DNA from: Hexactinellida sp. DTS-2022
Lineage: Eukaryota; Porifera; Hexactinellida
Assembly (NCBI GenBank): GCA_028753945.1
Contig: JAPNXP010000004.1
Coordinates: forward strand, 2,480,001-2,544,000
DNA: 64,000 nucleotides
Direction of reading: 5' to 3'
Below the pieces are notes generated by a model. The model was not told the DNA's origin, searched no databases, and saw only the letters and a list, made by a program, of their open reading frames with translations. Of the stretch, positions 47,472 to 57,385 are shown one piece after another. A program made the translations under genes and the position numbers. The number at the start of each line of letters is the position of its first letter. The first letter of the stretch is position 1.

Positions 47472-48733
47472 GAAAATTCCAAAAATACTCAAGTTTTTTA
47501 AAAATTTCCAAATATACTCAACAATACTCAACTAATTAGTAAATATACTCAAGTTTTTCCAAATATACTCAAGTTTTACCGGATTATTCCAAATATACTC
47601 AAGTTTTATTGGATTATTCCAAATATACTCAAGTTTTATTGGATTATTCCGAATATACTCAAGTTTTATTGGATTATTCCAAATATACTCAAGTTTTATT
47701 GGATTATTGAAACTAGTATGGAGATCCAAACCACAAAAAATATTTATTAGTACAATTTGCTCGTCTACTCTACGCGCGTCCTTACAACTTGTGCTCGGGC
47801 CTACGGCCCTCGCTTGTATTTAAAGCATGTTCCTTTTCAAATTAAATGTCGTTCTTGATTAGAGGCCGCTAGCTGTCTATTTATATCCGTTCATCCTAGC
47901 TACAGGTTTCAATAAGGACAGATTAAATAATTTGGATATTTGTTCTAGATATATAAGCTTGTCCGTGTATAATAATATACCAATTCCAAATATAAAATTA
48001 AATATCACTAAGAAACTGTACCAGTGGACCCCTAACTTTGGGATGTGGAAAAGTTATTGTATTGATTGATAATAATTTGATATCAAATAACACAATGGAA
48101 TGTTATAAATGTATGGCTAGACAGACAGAACACAAATAACTGATTAAATGCCTGAACTTCCTCTCGATCAATTAGATTACAGTCTCAGTATTCCATAATG
48201 CACACTTAACATTTGACAGACACTAAAGCATTCAATTATATTAAAATAATTGAATGCTAGCTGCTAATCCATACTGGAACAACCCTCGAATTTAATTGGC
48301 TAAAGGTTTTGACACCTTTTGTGATGGAAGATATGAATATTCTTTAGATATTGAACTTGTTTGTACATACAGTATTCCCTACCCCCCTGCCAAATTTTAG
48401 GTCTGTAGCATTTACCAGTTCCTCAATCAATTCTGAACAAACACACAAACAAACAAACACAAAAACATTGTGATTTAATATATAAAATAGACTAAATATA
48501 GCCTTTCTAAACTTGAGTAGATCTGTGAATTTACTGAAAAGTTGAGTAGATTTGGAATTTTTTGAAAAAACTTGAGCAGAATTGGAATTATTCTGAAAAA
48601 CTTGAGTAGAATTGGAATTATTTTTAAAAACTTGAGTAGATTCGGAAAGATCTAGTTTTATATTTGAGTATCAGTAAAAAGTTGAGTATATTTGGAAATT
48701 TTAAAAAAACTTGAGTATTTTTGGAATTTTCCC
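47472..48733. mobile_element. Long-TIR element with ACTCAAGTTTT repeats (1262 bp)
   Basis: Arms begin GAAAATTCCAAAAATACTCA on the left and, reversed, GGGAAAATTCCAAAAATACT on the right, continuing into TTTCCAAATATACTCAAC. The 12-bp sequence AATAAACAATGG occurs at 47460-47471 and 48734-48745. From 47520 to 47712 a unit of about 30 bp (AAATATACTCAAG, TTTTATTGGATTATTCC) repeats at least five times; 48500-48700 holds related units in reverse. No transposase. A duplication longer than 8 bp would suit a MULE-type element, but that is a guess. Confidence 0.72.
47750..48491 (-). mobile_element. Helitron-like segment nested in the long-TIR element
   Basis: Read on the minus strand, 48491-48430 begins CTATTTTATATATTAAATC, followed by a GTTTGTTTGTTTGTGTG tract, as at the 5' ends near 17833 and 53181. 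Near 47795-47815 is the palindrome GGGCCTACGGCCC. The 3' terminus is not clear. Confidence 0.4.
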
Positions 48734-49197
48734 AATAAACAATGGTTAAGATGATAATGAATAGCTTTAAATAAGATCATAGATTGAATTATAAGGCATG
48801 ATGGCCAACAAGATTTGAACGCCAAAAGATAAATATACGATTCCGCGCTGTCAACGATTTGACTTATGCAGCTTTAAAATACAGACGTTTTATGTTCAAC
48901 CATAGCCTACTCTACATTACGCCTAATAGTAGATGGACTTCCGAATATAATAATCTTATGGGGAGTTAACATAAAAGCACTTAAGTGCATCTCAAGTCAA
49001 ATATTTCCTAACCCAGTATATCCTATGAAAAATAAACCCATACATTTATTTGGAATTCATATATTTTAATGTCAACCTACATACAAAATACAAACATATA
49101 ACTACTGTAATACACAGCAATCACACGAAACACAACACTGTCTCTAGTTTCCAGCTTTCCACTAAGAGAAAACAATTTAAACAAGTATATATTCAAA

Positions 49198-49488
49198 CAC
49201 GGTACGTGGTATACCGATGGTATAATATGAAGTATAACCAATTATGCCAAATTAGTGTTTAATTCGGTGTACTACATTTTGCTTAATATTTATTAAATCT
49301 TACCTAGAATACAACTAGATTATACCAATATTATACCACAATATACCACGTATATTTCGAGTACTTAATGTAGTATAGATGTAAGTATATTAAATGAGTA
49401 ATGGAAGTTTAGAATGTTATACCGAACAATTCCCAATTTGGTATAATTAATTATACCTAATTATACCATCGGTATACCACGTACCGTG
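49198..49488. mobile_element. hAT-type hairpin MITE, GGTATACC family (291 bp)
   Basis: The duplication TATTCAAA lies at 49190-49197 and 49489-49496. The terminal 28 bases are a perfect inverted repeat beginning CACGGTACGTGGTATACCGA. The interior is rich in GGTATAAT and its complement. Inserted in the 3' part of P-like F. Confidence 0.9.
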
Positions 49489-49973
49489 TATTCAAAGGGG
49501 ATGTTAACGGTATAAATTATTTGTACATTAAAACCACAATGTTCAATATCGATTATACAAGATTTGATAGAGGGAAATATTTTTAACAGATATAGATGCA
49601 AATGGTTACGAACGGGTAAATTCTTATTTCTTATTCAAACTATACATCATAATCGCGAATAAAGTTCTCGTCGGATCCTCAAGGTTTAAATTTGGGTTCA
49701 AATATTTCCCCCCATTATAAGCAACAAAGTTTTTCATTCATTTGAATGATTACATTTTTTCCTTGGAACTAAAGCAACATGTAGCCTGAGTGAGATAAGT
49801 GTCAAAATCATTTTCAGGACCGAAGGATGAATACAACTCTATCTAGTGTATGGACATGTGGTAGAGTAATACATTCTAAACCCTGAAGATAAATATAACA
49901 AGCTGGAGAAATGAGGTATTAATCGATATAAGTTGTGTAATTATATTGTATCTTCGTCTATTTAGGAATATTA

Positions 49974-51056
49974 TTATAAATGTATATCTAATTGACAGAG
50001 CATAAATTGAAGCTTAGCTAAATCTGAAGAATTGTATGTAGGTCCGTCGTTACGTGCTAAATCATCAACAACATTCTTTATATGTTTTTTGGCAAGAGGA
50101 ATACGGTATGAATCAGAGTTACAACTAGAATCAGAGACATATTTTAGGGAGATTTCATGCAGTATCAATTTGTTGAATATCATTAATTGGATTTACCTAA
50201 AGGGGAATACTTTGTCCATGGAACCAGGCGGATACAGATGAATATGGTTATCAGGATGCCATACTAAATTACTAACCAATTATCAGGTAATGCAAACAAG
50301 ATTAACTTAGATTTAGATCCTGTAAATATCTGATGATGTACTTATGTTTCTCCTCACTATCAGATAGCCAAGTTGTAGTGTCTGATTCATCAATTCTTCT
50401 TCTTTTGCGTCATACGACATCCGTTTGGTTGTTGAGAATGAAGAATAGTACGATGGACAACCAGGAAGCAAGCAGGGAACTGGCCGTCTCTCAACTTGGA
50501 TTTGGAACGAGGTATTTTAGCGAAAGTTCAGTCTCCATTTGAAACCTTGTGAGAAACTTCGAAATATTCTTCCCGAATATGCTTCACGCATACGTTAACT
50601 ATATTTAGGTCAGTGGCGGCGCGGCCGCCCCCCCCCCCCCACAGATTTTTGGTCCGCCCCCCCTACAGATTTTTGGTCCGCCCCCCCCCCACAGATTTTT
50701 GGTCCGCCCCCCCCACAGATTTTTGGTCCGCCCCCCTCACAGATTTTTGGTCCGCCCCCCCGTTGGAGGGGCGGAAATCCAGTGTTTACGTAGGAAAATC
50801 GGCCGTACCCAAGCAAGGAGGTCGGGAAATTATAATTTCAACTGTATGTCCGCCCCCCCAGCACATCCGTTCGCCCCCCCGAGGCTACGGCGCTGGCGCC
50901 GCCCCTGCTTGAGGTTCTCAATATTCTCACGGTGAAAAGCACGTGTCCAAGCTTGTCTGACTTCTTGGGATGTTTAGGCATCCTGAATATAGAAACTCTA
51001 TCATCTGGGCTGTAGTTACTTCTGCATCCGGGGGTTGAGCAACAACTGGGCATAAT
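49974..51056 (-). pseudogene. THAP P-like transposase, copy F (fragment)
   Basis: A THAP start at 51056 (MPSCCSTPGCRSNYSPDDRV, then IFRMPKHPKKSDK) is cut off by the MITE at 50611-50907. Between 50550 and 50200 only decayed sequence is seen. Near 50183-49980 the pre-core region recurs (EISLKYVSDSSCNSD, LAKLQFMLCQLD), matching INRLQFILCQLEN in copy A. The catalytic blocks and C-terminal part are missing, so F is an internal-deletion derivative as well as broken. Confidence 0.72.
50611..50907. mobile_element. hAT-type MITE with C-rich minisatellite (297 bp)
   Basis: Ends CAGTGGCGGCGCGGCC and (reversed) CAGGGGCGGCGCCAGC. Flanks ATTTAGGT and CTTGAGGT agree at 6 of 8. At 50635-50760 a unit of about 24 bp, CAGATTTTTGGTCCGCCCCC, repeats five times. 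The Pro-rich and Gly-rich frames across it are artefacts. It splits the THAP region of copy F. Confidence 0.78.
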
Positions 51057-51426
51057 GTAAACGAATCTAATAGTTATAAATGAATAGGAACAGTAAGTGG
51101 ACAAGTAAATGACAAAAATTTATTGAGAGGCTAATAATAAGTAAACTATAAACTTAGTATTTATTTAGTGGGGTAATTGTAAAAAAAATGTGGTTCAATA
51201 TAAATATAATTATAGGATAAAATACTACCATCTATTAGTGCACCCTACTCCATAATTTCAAGGTTACTGTTAGGCCAGATATTGAGTAGGCTATGGCTCA
51301 ACGTCTATTAATTCCTTCACATTGTAGTTGAATGATGAATATTCTGAGAAAGTTAGGAAGACCTTAGGCTTTCAGTTTTCATAACTAATCTCTAAATGGA
51401 TTGAGAAATGGAGTGTGACAAAAGAC

Positions 51427-51490
51427 AAGTATGGTTACCCATGACCTACGTTATAATAAGGCCTATTCAGTGTTATCAAAATGTGACCAT
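51427..51490 (+). repeat. Orphan P-like terminus of the E type
   Basis: ATGACCTACGTTATAATAAG then GCCTATTCAGTGTTATCAAA closely matches the left TIR of element E. It is oriented inward to the right, but no coding sequence or partner TIR follows. Likely a solo end left by deletion. Confidence 0.6.
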
Positions 51491-51605
51491 GGCTATTGTC
51501 AGATGCCTTTGGATTCAAGAAACAATATACATACATATACTATTGAGAAGCAAAGCAAAGTATATAGTAGTAATATTTTCAAATATTTAATCTAGATATT
51601 TGCAG

Positions 51606-51903
51606 TAGTGTTGTAAGGTTGGAAAATTTCCTAGGAAATTTCCAAAAAATATCTAAATTTCCGGAAATTTACAATGAAAAATTATTAGATATATCTAGTT
51701 TTTTTAATTTTGATAAACCATATCGATAATATAGAGTTGTTACCGCTTGTTATTTTCCCTCATGACAGTCTAACTTAAGTAGCACAAAAACTTTGGCAAT
51801 TTAAAATGAAGTTCCTAAGCATAATTTGAAATATATGTAGTATATCCAGAAATTTCCGGAAATTTCCATAGAAAACAAATTTTTTGGAAATTTTACAACA
51901 CTA
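51606..51903. mobile_element. hAT-type MITE, TAGTGTTGTAA family (298 bp)
   Basis: Ends TAGTGTTGTAAGGTTGGAAA and (reversed) TAGTGTTGTAAAATTTCC. Flanks ATTTGCAG (51598-51605) and ACTTGCAG (51904-51911) agree at 7 of 8. Subterminal GGAAATTTCC palindromes occur at both ends. The terminus resembles that of the BED-hAT at 54469-57862 (TAGTGTTGCTG), so that type of transposase is a plausible source. Confidence 0.85.
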
Positions 51904-51911
51904 ACTTGCAG

Positions 51912-52187
51912 TATCATTGTGCATAATAAATGATTAAATTTAATATAAATTAAGAGATCACTATGTTGCAGTCCAAACGCGTTTCGAGTCGAAACGCGTT
52001 TGACTAGTACAAATGCATTTCCAATCTTATATATTTATCATGGGTATTTATTAAGTCAACTGTAAATAAATAAAATATGTAATTAGCTTAAAAGCAGAAA
52101 TATAACTTGTAATATTTAATCTAATTAAGAGAGATCAGTCATTCTAGTCGAATTGTTGCGCGTTCCTCAAGAGCTTTTTATGAAAAC
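51912..52187. other. No recognised feature
   Basis: A short palindrome CAAACGCGTTTCGAGTCGAAACGCGTTTG lies at 51974-52002 (two opposed AAACGCGTTT halves). Nothing else was recognised. Confidence 0.35.
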
Positions 52188-53181
52188 GAGCCCTTCGGTC
52201 TCCGTCGCTTTGCGACGGATCGGTGCTACACACCTCAAGTTAACGGCCGCTGTGCGGCCTTACTCCTCACCCTTTCTACCATGGAAAATGGCAGAAAGGG
52301 ACTTATATACATCCCCTTAGAAAATTTCCATAGTTTAACTTGTTTTTCAAAATCGTGTTCAGCATACTTGTTTACCTATAATACCTGGTGAAAGCTAATT
52401 TCTAGGTTGATTTTGAATTTTCATTAATTTGTTTACTTTTTTGCGTAAACAACAACAAATATTAATATTAGAAATTTATAAATGCGAAATTCGTGTTCAG
52501 CATACTTGTTTACCTATTATATCATTTGTTTACCAATTATAACATTTAGATTGTATCTCATATGTTAATGCGGTTTCTATTCCCCATCACTATAATACAA
52601 TCCGGACAAACAAACAAACAAACAAACACACACACACACACAACAATCGAGATTTAATCGAATTTCGCATTTATAAATTTCATATTAGAAATTTATAAAT
52701 GCGAAATTCGAAATCAGCATACTTGTTTACCTATAATACCCGTGAAAGCTAACTTCTAGGTTAATTTTGAATCTTCATTAATTTGTTTAACTATTTGTGT
52801 AAACAACAACAACAACAACAAATATTCATATTACAAATTAATAAATGCAAAATTTGTGTTCAGCATACTTGTTTACCTATAATACTCGTTGAAAGCTAAC
52901 TTCTAGGTTGATTTTGAAATTTCATTAATCTGTTTACCTATTTTGGGTAAACAACAACAACAACAAATATTCATATTACAAATTTATAAATGCAAAATTT
53001 GTGTTCAGCATACTTGTCTACCTATTATAACATTTTTTTACCAATTATAACATTTGAAAGTTAGTTTATATCTCATATATAAATGCGGTTTCTATTTCCC
53101 CATCACTTTAATACAATCCGGACAAACAAACAAACAAACAAACACACACACAAACAAAGATCGAGAATAAATAATATAGAT
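52188..53181 (-). mobile_element. Helitron/Helentron-like element with three tandem units
   Basis: On the minus strand it starts TCTATATTATTTATTCTCG, followed by a GTTTGTTTG/GTGTG tract. It ends near the palindromes TAAGGCCGCACAGCGGCC and CCGTCGCAAAGCGACGG, the same end as 17400-17833. In between, a unit of about 150-180 bp (AGCATACTTGTTTACCTATA, AACTTCTAGGTTGATTTTGA, GTAAACAACAACAA, ATTTATAAATGCGAAATT) repeats three times, where the copy near 17.5 kb has it once. An internal GT/TG tract at 52607-52640 resembles a second 5' end. Non-coding. Confidence 0.58.
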
Positions 53182-53184
53182 ATT

Positions 53185-54040
53185 TGTGGTATGTATTGAG
53201 CCACTGTTGAGGCATTACAAGTTCGATTGTAATGCTTCAATTTTCTTAATATAATGATCCTCTATTACTTTGGAGTTGACGCAGGTAAGTACTAAGTAGA
53301 ATGGACGGGCATTGGATGGAAATATATTCCTACTTTTTGTTATACCAAAATAACTCTCACTAGTAACCGCATCCATCCATTGATACAGTTAGTAAAATAA
53401 TAACTATAACTAGTGAAGGGGAAATATTGTCAGGTTCGTATTATGAAATTCCAATCGACTAAAAATAGTGACCATCATAGAGATATTTCGTAATAAGCGA
53501 ACTCAACTTGACACAAATTCTATGTAAGTTGTTAAATTGGGACAATGTCGTGGTTTATAATATATATTTCATTTTAATTAATAAAGCTGACAAAACTTGT
53601 TCACAATAAACAGACCTACTGTAAAATGACTTTCCATGCAAATCAATCTAGAATACACCCTCACTAATCGTAACCTCGTTAACCCGAACCATCGCTAATT
53701 CCAACGGGAGATATAACTTTTTTGTTAAAAAAAGTATAATTTTAAATGGAATTAGATTTTAAAATACGGAATATTTAGTTGGGACTAACGAGGTTCGGAT
53801 TAGCAAGGGCCGAGGGTGCCGGGTGCACTGAACTGTTAAACTAACCGTTAAGCATAAAATCCAAGTTGTTAAGAACTATTGCATTACAATAATTGAATCA
53901 AAATCTACCAGTAGCAACTTTTATTACCAAGTGGCTGCTACTGATCCTAAATCGAGTTATTAGAATAATTTTACTTTTCGGTATTTTCTAATTCGGTTAC
54001 TTTCCTACTTATTTGTTATGGCAAGACCGTTTTCAGTGGT
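53185..54040. other. Unassigned, with a weak MITE at 53650-53826
   Basis: At 53650-53826 the opposed sequences CACCCTCACTAATCGTAACC and GGATTAGCAAGGGCCGAGGG carry inverted TAACCTCGTTA cores, like the Tigger-type MITEs, but the borders are unclear. The remainder holds no recognised feature. Confidence 0.4.
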
Positions 54041-54308
54041 ACTTGGAGCTGCAGAGTTTTTGATAACGTCTACACCTACAGCGATTATACCCACAGCCAC
54101 TGGTGCAATTACAAACTAGTCTGCTCTTGCCGAGAGATGATACTAGGATTGCTTTCCGGAGTGTCACTGTACTGTCAGGAACTTCTTCAGGTGACATAGA
54201 ATTTGATTGGGAAAATTCACATTCTGTGGAAAGATAACACCTGTCTAGTGTATCAGCAAGTGTAGCAATTTTATATTACCCTTCTTCAGATCGGTGTGTT
54301 ATCACTAG

Positions 54309-54463
54309 CAGGGGCGTGCTGGCCATACAATCGATGCGGGATTCCCGCCCGGGCCCCCCTTTTGAAGCCGTCTTAGGACCCCTCTTGTGGGACCGCAGGC
54401 CCCCACTGCGATTACTTTCTGAATGGAATCCCGCATGGGCCCCCCAACCCCAGCACGCCCCTG
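54309..54463. mobile_element. hAT-type MITE at the very edge of the BED-hAT (155 bp)
   Basis: The duplication ATCACTAG lies at 54301-54308 and 54464-54471. Ends are CAGGGGCGTGCTGGCC and CCAGCACGCCCCTG, with GGGCCCCCC runs and GGGATTCCCGC inside. The duplicated 8 bases consist of the last five of the BED-hAT's own duplication (ATCAC) and its first three bases (TAG). Confidence 0.92.
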
Positions 54464-54723
54464 ATCACTAGTGTTGCTGAATTTCCCGATAATTTGTTTC
54501 CCGGGAAATCGGGAAGCAGATTTCTAATTTCCCGGGAAATCGGGAAATCGGGAAATAGATGGTTATTGTTTGTACCAGTTATATTCCTATTTCGTATATA
54601 TTCAGGTAATCAGGTTATTAGTTTACTCAAATGGGTTGTCCCTAGAGAAATTTACGAGTATAATAATTTAAATCTATTTCTAATAACAAACAACAATACT
54701 ACTCACTAAATGAATCCTATCAT

Positions 54724-57385
54724 TCAAGAACTATATAAGTAATTACTTTTCTGTGCTTTGAAAAAACCACGCAGAAAACAAATGCAATTGATCGAATCAT
54801 TGCTTAGTTTACTACGTAATTTTGTAATGAATAAGCCTGCGGCTGAGAATGCACGTTCTGATTCGATGCTTGTTGGTGGAATTGAGCAGAGTGCTTGATA
54901 CAATAATTCAAGATTTTCTGTCCTCTTTTTCGTAGCTTCAAACACCTTAATTTCTTTTTGAATAGCCGTGAAATTATTTTGATCGATTTTGGTGGCTACA
55001 GTGGACATTCGAATTGCAGCCTCTAGCTTTTCTGAGACTGTATCGTTTTCATTGGCAGAGCTAGAATCTAGTTCGATTTCTTGTGAATTTAGATCTTCAA
55101 CATTATTATATTCCAAACTAGGGTATAATCGATTGAGGAGTGTTTTAATAGATCTGTATATTGCAGACTTTGATGATACAAATTGTATTTCTTTCTCTGA
55201 TAAATCAGGATCATGTAAATAACTTAAAACTCCGAATAAATTATTCTTACTCCTCTCTTCTAATCTCTTTGCAACACTCCTTTTCAGTTTAAGACTAAAA
55301 TTTGAATCAATACCATCTAATTGAGAATAAATGAATTTGAAAATACCATTCGCTGTGAGTAAATTTGCATCTCTACGACCCAAGGCCTCAATAGCCAACT
55401 TCATTGGCTGAAGTGCTTGTGTAATATGCTCTAATAACCAATACTCATCTCGTGTCATACAATACTTTTCACCTATATCGATCATTGCCTTTTCAATACA
55501 TTTCTTTAACTTCAGAAACCTTTCGATCATATTCACCAAACTATTCCATCTAGTTTTAGTATCAAGAAATAATATCAACTCCTTGTTAAATTCGCATTTT
55601 ACATGGATTTGAAGGATCTCATTTTTCTGAGGAGATTTTCTAAAGAATTTGACGATTTTTCGTACTCTCTGAACAGTCTCATTGATTTGATAATCATCTC
55701 GTAAATCCGGTAATGCGGTCGTATCATCCATATCGATATTAATGTTACCATCAGCTGATTCTTCAATACCCAAACTTTGAGTTTCATCATTAGCATTAAA
55801 ACAGCCATCACTCACTTCACAATGTGTATCCATACTTGGCTTTGTTTTGTATAGAACATCGCATACAGCAAGGTGAATTCCATGAGCAAAACACTTTTGA
55901 TGTTCACACGGTGATATTCGACCCATTTTTACCATTACAGATGCTCCATCAGTTATTGAACAGACAATATCATCCTTGTAACTTAAATTAAATTCTTCGA
56001 GTTTGATTTGAATACAGGTATCCCTCTTTTTACGCGGTAGATGCGTTCCTTGAAAAGCCCGCGTAAAACGAAATCGCGTAAAAAAACGGTATATTCTCAT
56101 AGTAACACATATTAAACCAATAGATGCGTTTCCAAAAATTATCAACATCGAATAAAATTTTAAATACCTAGTGTTTAAACACTCAAACCTCCAACATCCG
56201 GACCTCTCAGATAACCAAGGTTTACATGTGTATGTTAATCCCATGGGAATTCCCATGGGATTTTCAATATGGGATTTGAATGGACATCATTTTAACCTAT
56301 GGGAATCCTGATAGAAACCAACTTGTGAGAATACTTGGGAATTCCCGACAGAAAGGGAATAATGTTGTGAAGGGAATTAAATTCCCTTCACACCGCAACC
56401 CTACACCTTCGGGTACCTCCCACAACCGGGTATCATTAGTGTGTATAGTGAAGCAAATATGTATTCATTTGACTAATAATATATTTGGATGAACTTACTA
56501 TATGACAAATACATATCGCTAACTATCTACTATACCTAAATCATCATTTTTTGTTTTTTTGGAAATGTAGAATCGCATTAACAAACTAAATATTAAAAAT
56601 TATCTAAAATCTCCATAAAAAAGAGAATTAATTGTATGAAAATCGTAGATAAACCGCGTAAAACGAGTTGAGGATCGCGTAAAAAAAGTTTTGGTTATAA
56701 ATAATTGTTCCGCGTAGAACGAAAACGCGTAAAAAAAAAACCGCGTAAAACGAGGTATTACTGTACACTGATTAAGATTTTCTGCATTCATTTTTCCTTT
56801 AAGTGCTACCATTCCTAAGTTAATATGACCACCAGAGTAATGAATATTGATATTCATGAAACGGCGATTTTGTAACGATGTATATTCATCCACAGATAAA
56901 CTGAATCTAGCATCTGCTAACTTTCTCTGTTGAAGATCCGATACAACTATATCTCTAGTAATTTCATATTGTTTATAAACGAGTTTCATAACATCACTAT
57001 GATTCTTGGGCAACTTATACCCCCTCAAAGCAAGAGATGTGCGGATAAAAGAGCTATTAGTGATCCCATTAACAGAGAATCCATCACATGCAACTAATTT
57101 TGCTAGAATTTCTTCAATAGATTCTCTTTGACATAGGGCGGAAGATATTTTGGGCTGACTAATATGACTATCTGATTTGAATCTTTTCGTTCTAGACTCT
57201 ACTTCTAGAGTATTTCTTTCTGGGGCAATATAATGTTTGGCTTTTAAATGCCTTAATTAAAAGCCCGCTTGTGGACATACCTTGCACATCAGAATTACCA
57301 TACAGATATTGCACCTTGCTGATTCACTAGTAGGAATATGTTCAAAATATTTCCATGCAAGAGATTCTGTAAATCTTTGCATCAC
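54724..57385 (-). pseudogene. BED-type zinc-finger hAT transposase (ZBED-like), split by a MITE
   Basis: Starts MQRFTESLAWKYFEHIPTSE near 57385 with a BED finger: CNIC, then H-L-K-A-K-H in another frame, so a frameshift lies near 57265. The N-terminal core (MRGYKLPKNHSDVMKLVYKQ, SLSVDEYTSLQNRRF with a candidate first Asp) is at 57028-56765. After the MITE comes DIVCSITDGASVMVKMG with a second Asp, then CFAHGIHLAVCDVL near 55880, a long helical region, and the C-terminal dimerisation motif SIESERAFSAAGLF with KLRSKLSNDSINCI, ending at 54724. About 430 codons after the MITE are open. Family role: cut-and-paste with 8-bp duplications, which this copy shows. Confidence 0.87.
56015..56763. mobile_element. 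Tigger-like element in the BED-hAT gene (749 bp)
   Basis: Ends CAGGTATCCCTCTTTTTACG and (reversed) CAGTAATACCTCGTTTTACG, with TA at 56013-56014 and 56764-56765. Several ACGCGGT/CGCGTAAAA modules lie near both ends. Around 56225-56400 is a GGGAATTCCCATGGGAATT palindromic stretch that may be a further nested piece. It separates two parts of the hAT reading. Confidence 0.82.

Larger units (their letters stand above)
48901..51295 (-). mobile_element. P-like (THAP) transposon F (2.4 kb, internally deleted)
   Basis: Termini CATAGCCTACTCTACATTAC (left) and, reversed, CATAGCCTACTCAATATCTG (right) continue with a GCCTAATAGTA-like block. Flanks GTTCAAC and GCTCAAC agree at 6 of 7. The coding remnant is on the minus strand. 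It is much shorter than A or E, and most of the catalytic region is absent. Two MITEs lie inside. Confidence 0.75.

Noticed and set aside
47520-47712. CRISPR-like array (regular 30-bp repeats)
   Set aside because: Repeats are contiguous without unique spacers, in a eukaryotic transposon with inverted arms.
50610-50935. Pro-rich and Gly-rich reading frames
   Set aside because: Products of the C-rich minisatellite inside the MITE at 50611-50907.
54040-54270. Cysteine-rich motif as a host CXC/tesmin-type gene
   Set aside because: Its neighbourhood, strand and the upstream zinc-binding block fit the tail of the KRBA2/SCAND3-type integrase fossil better.
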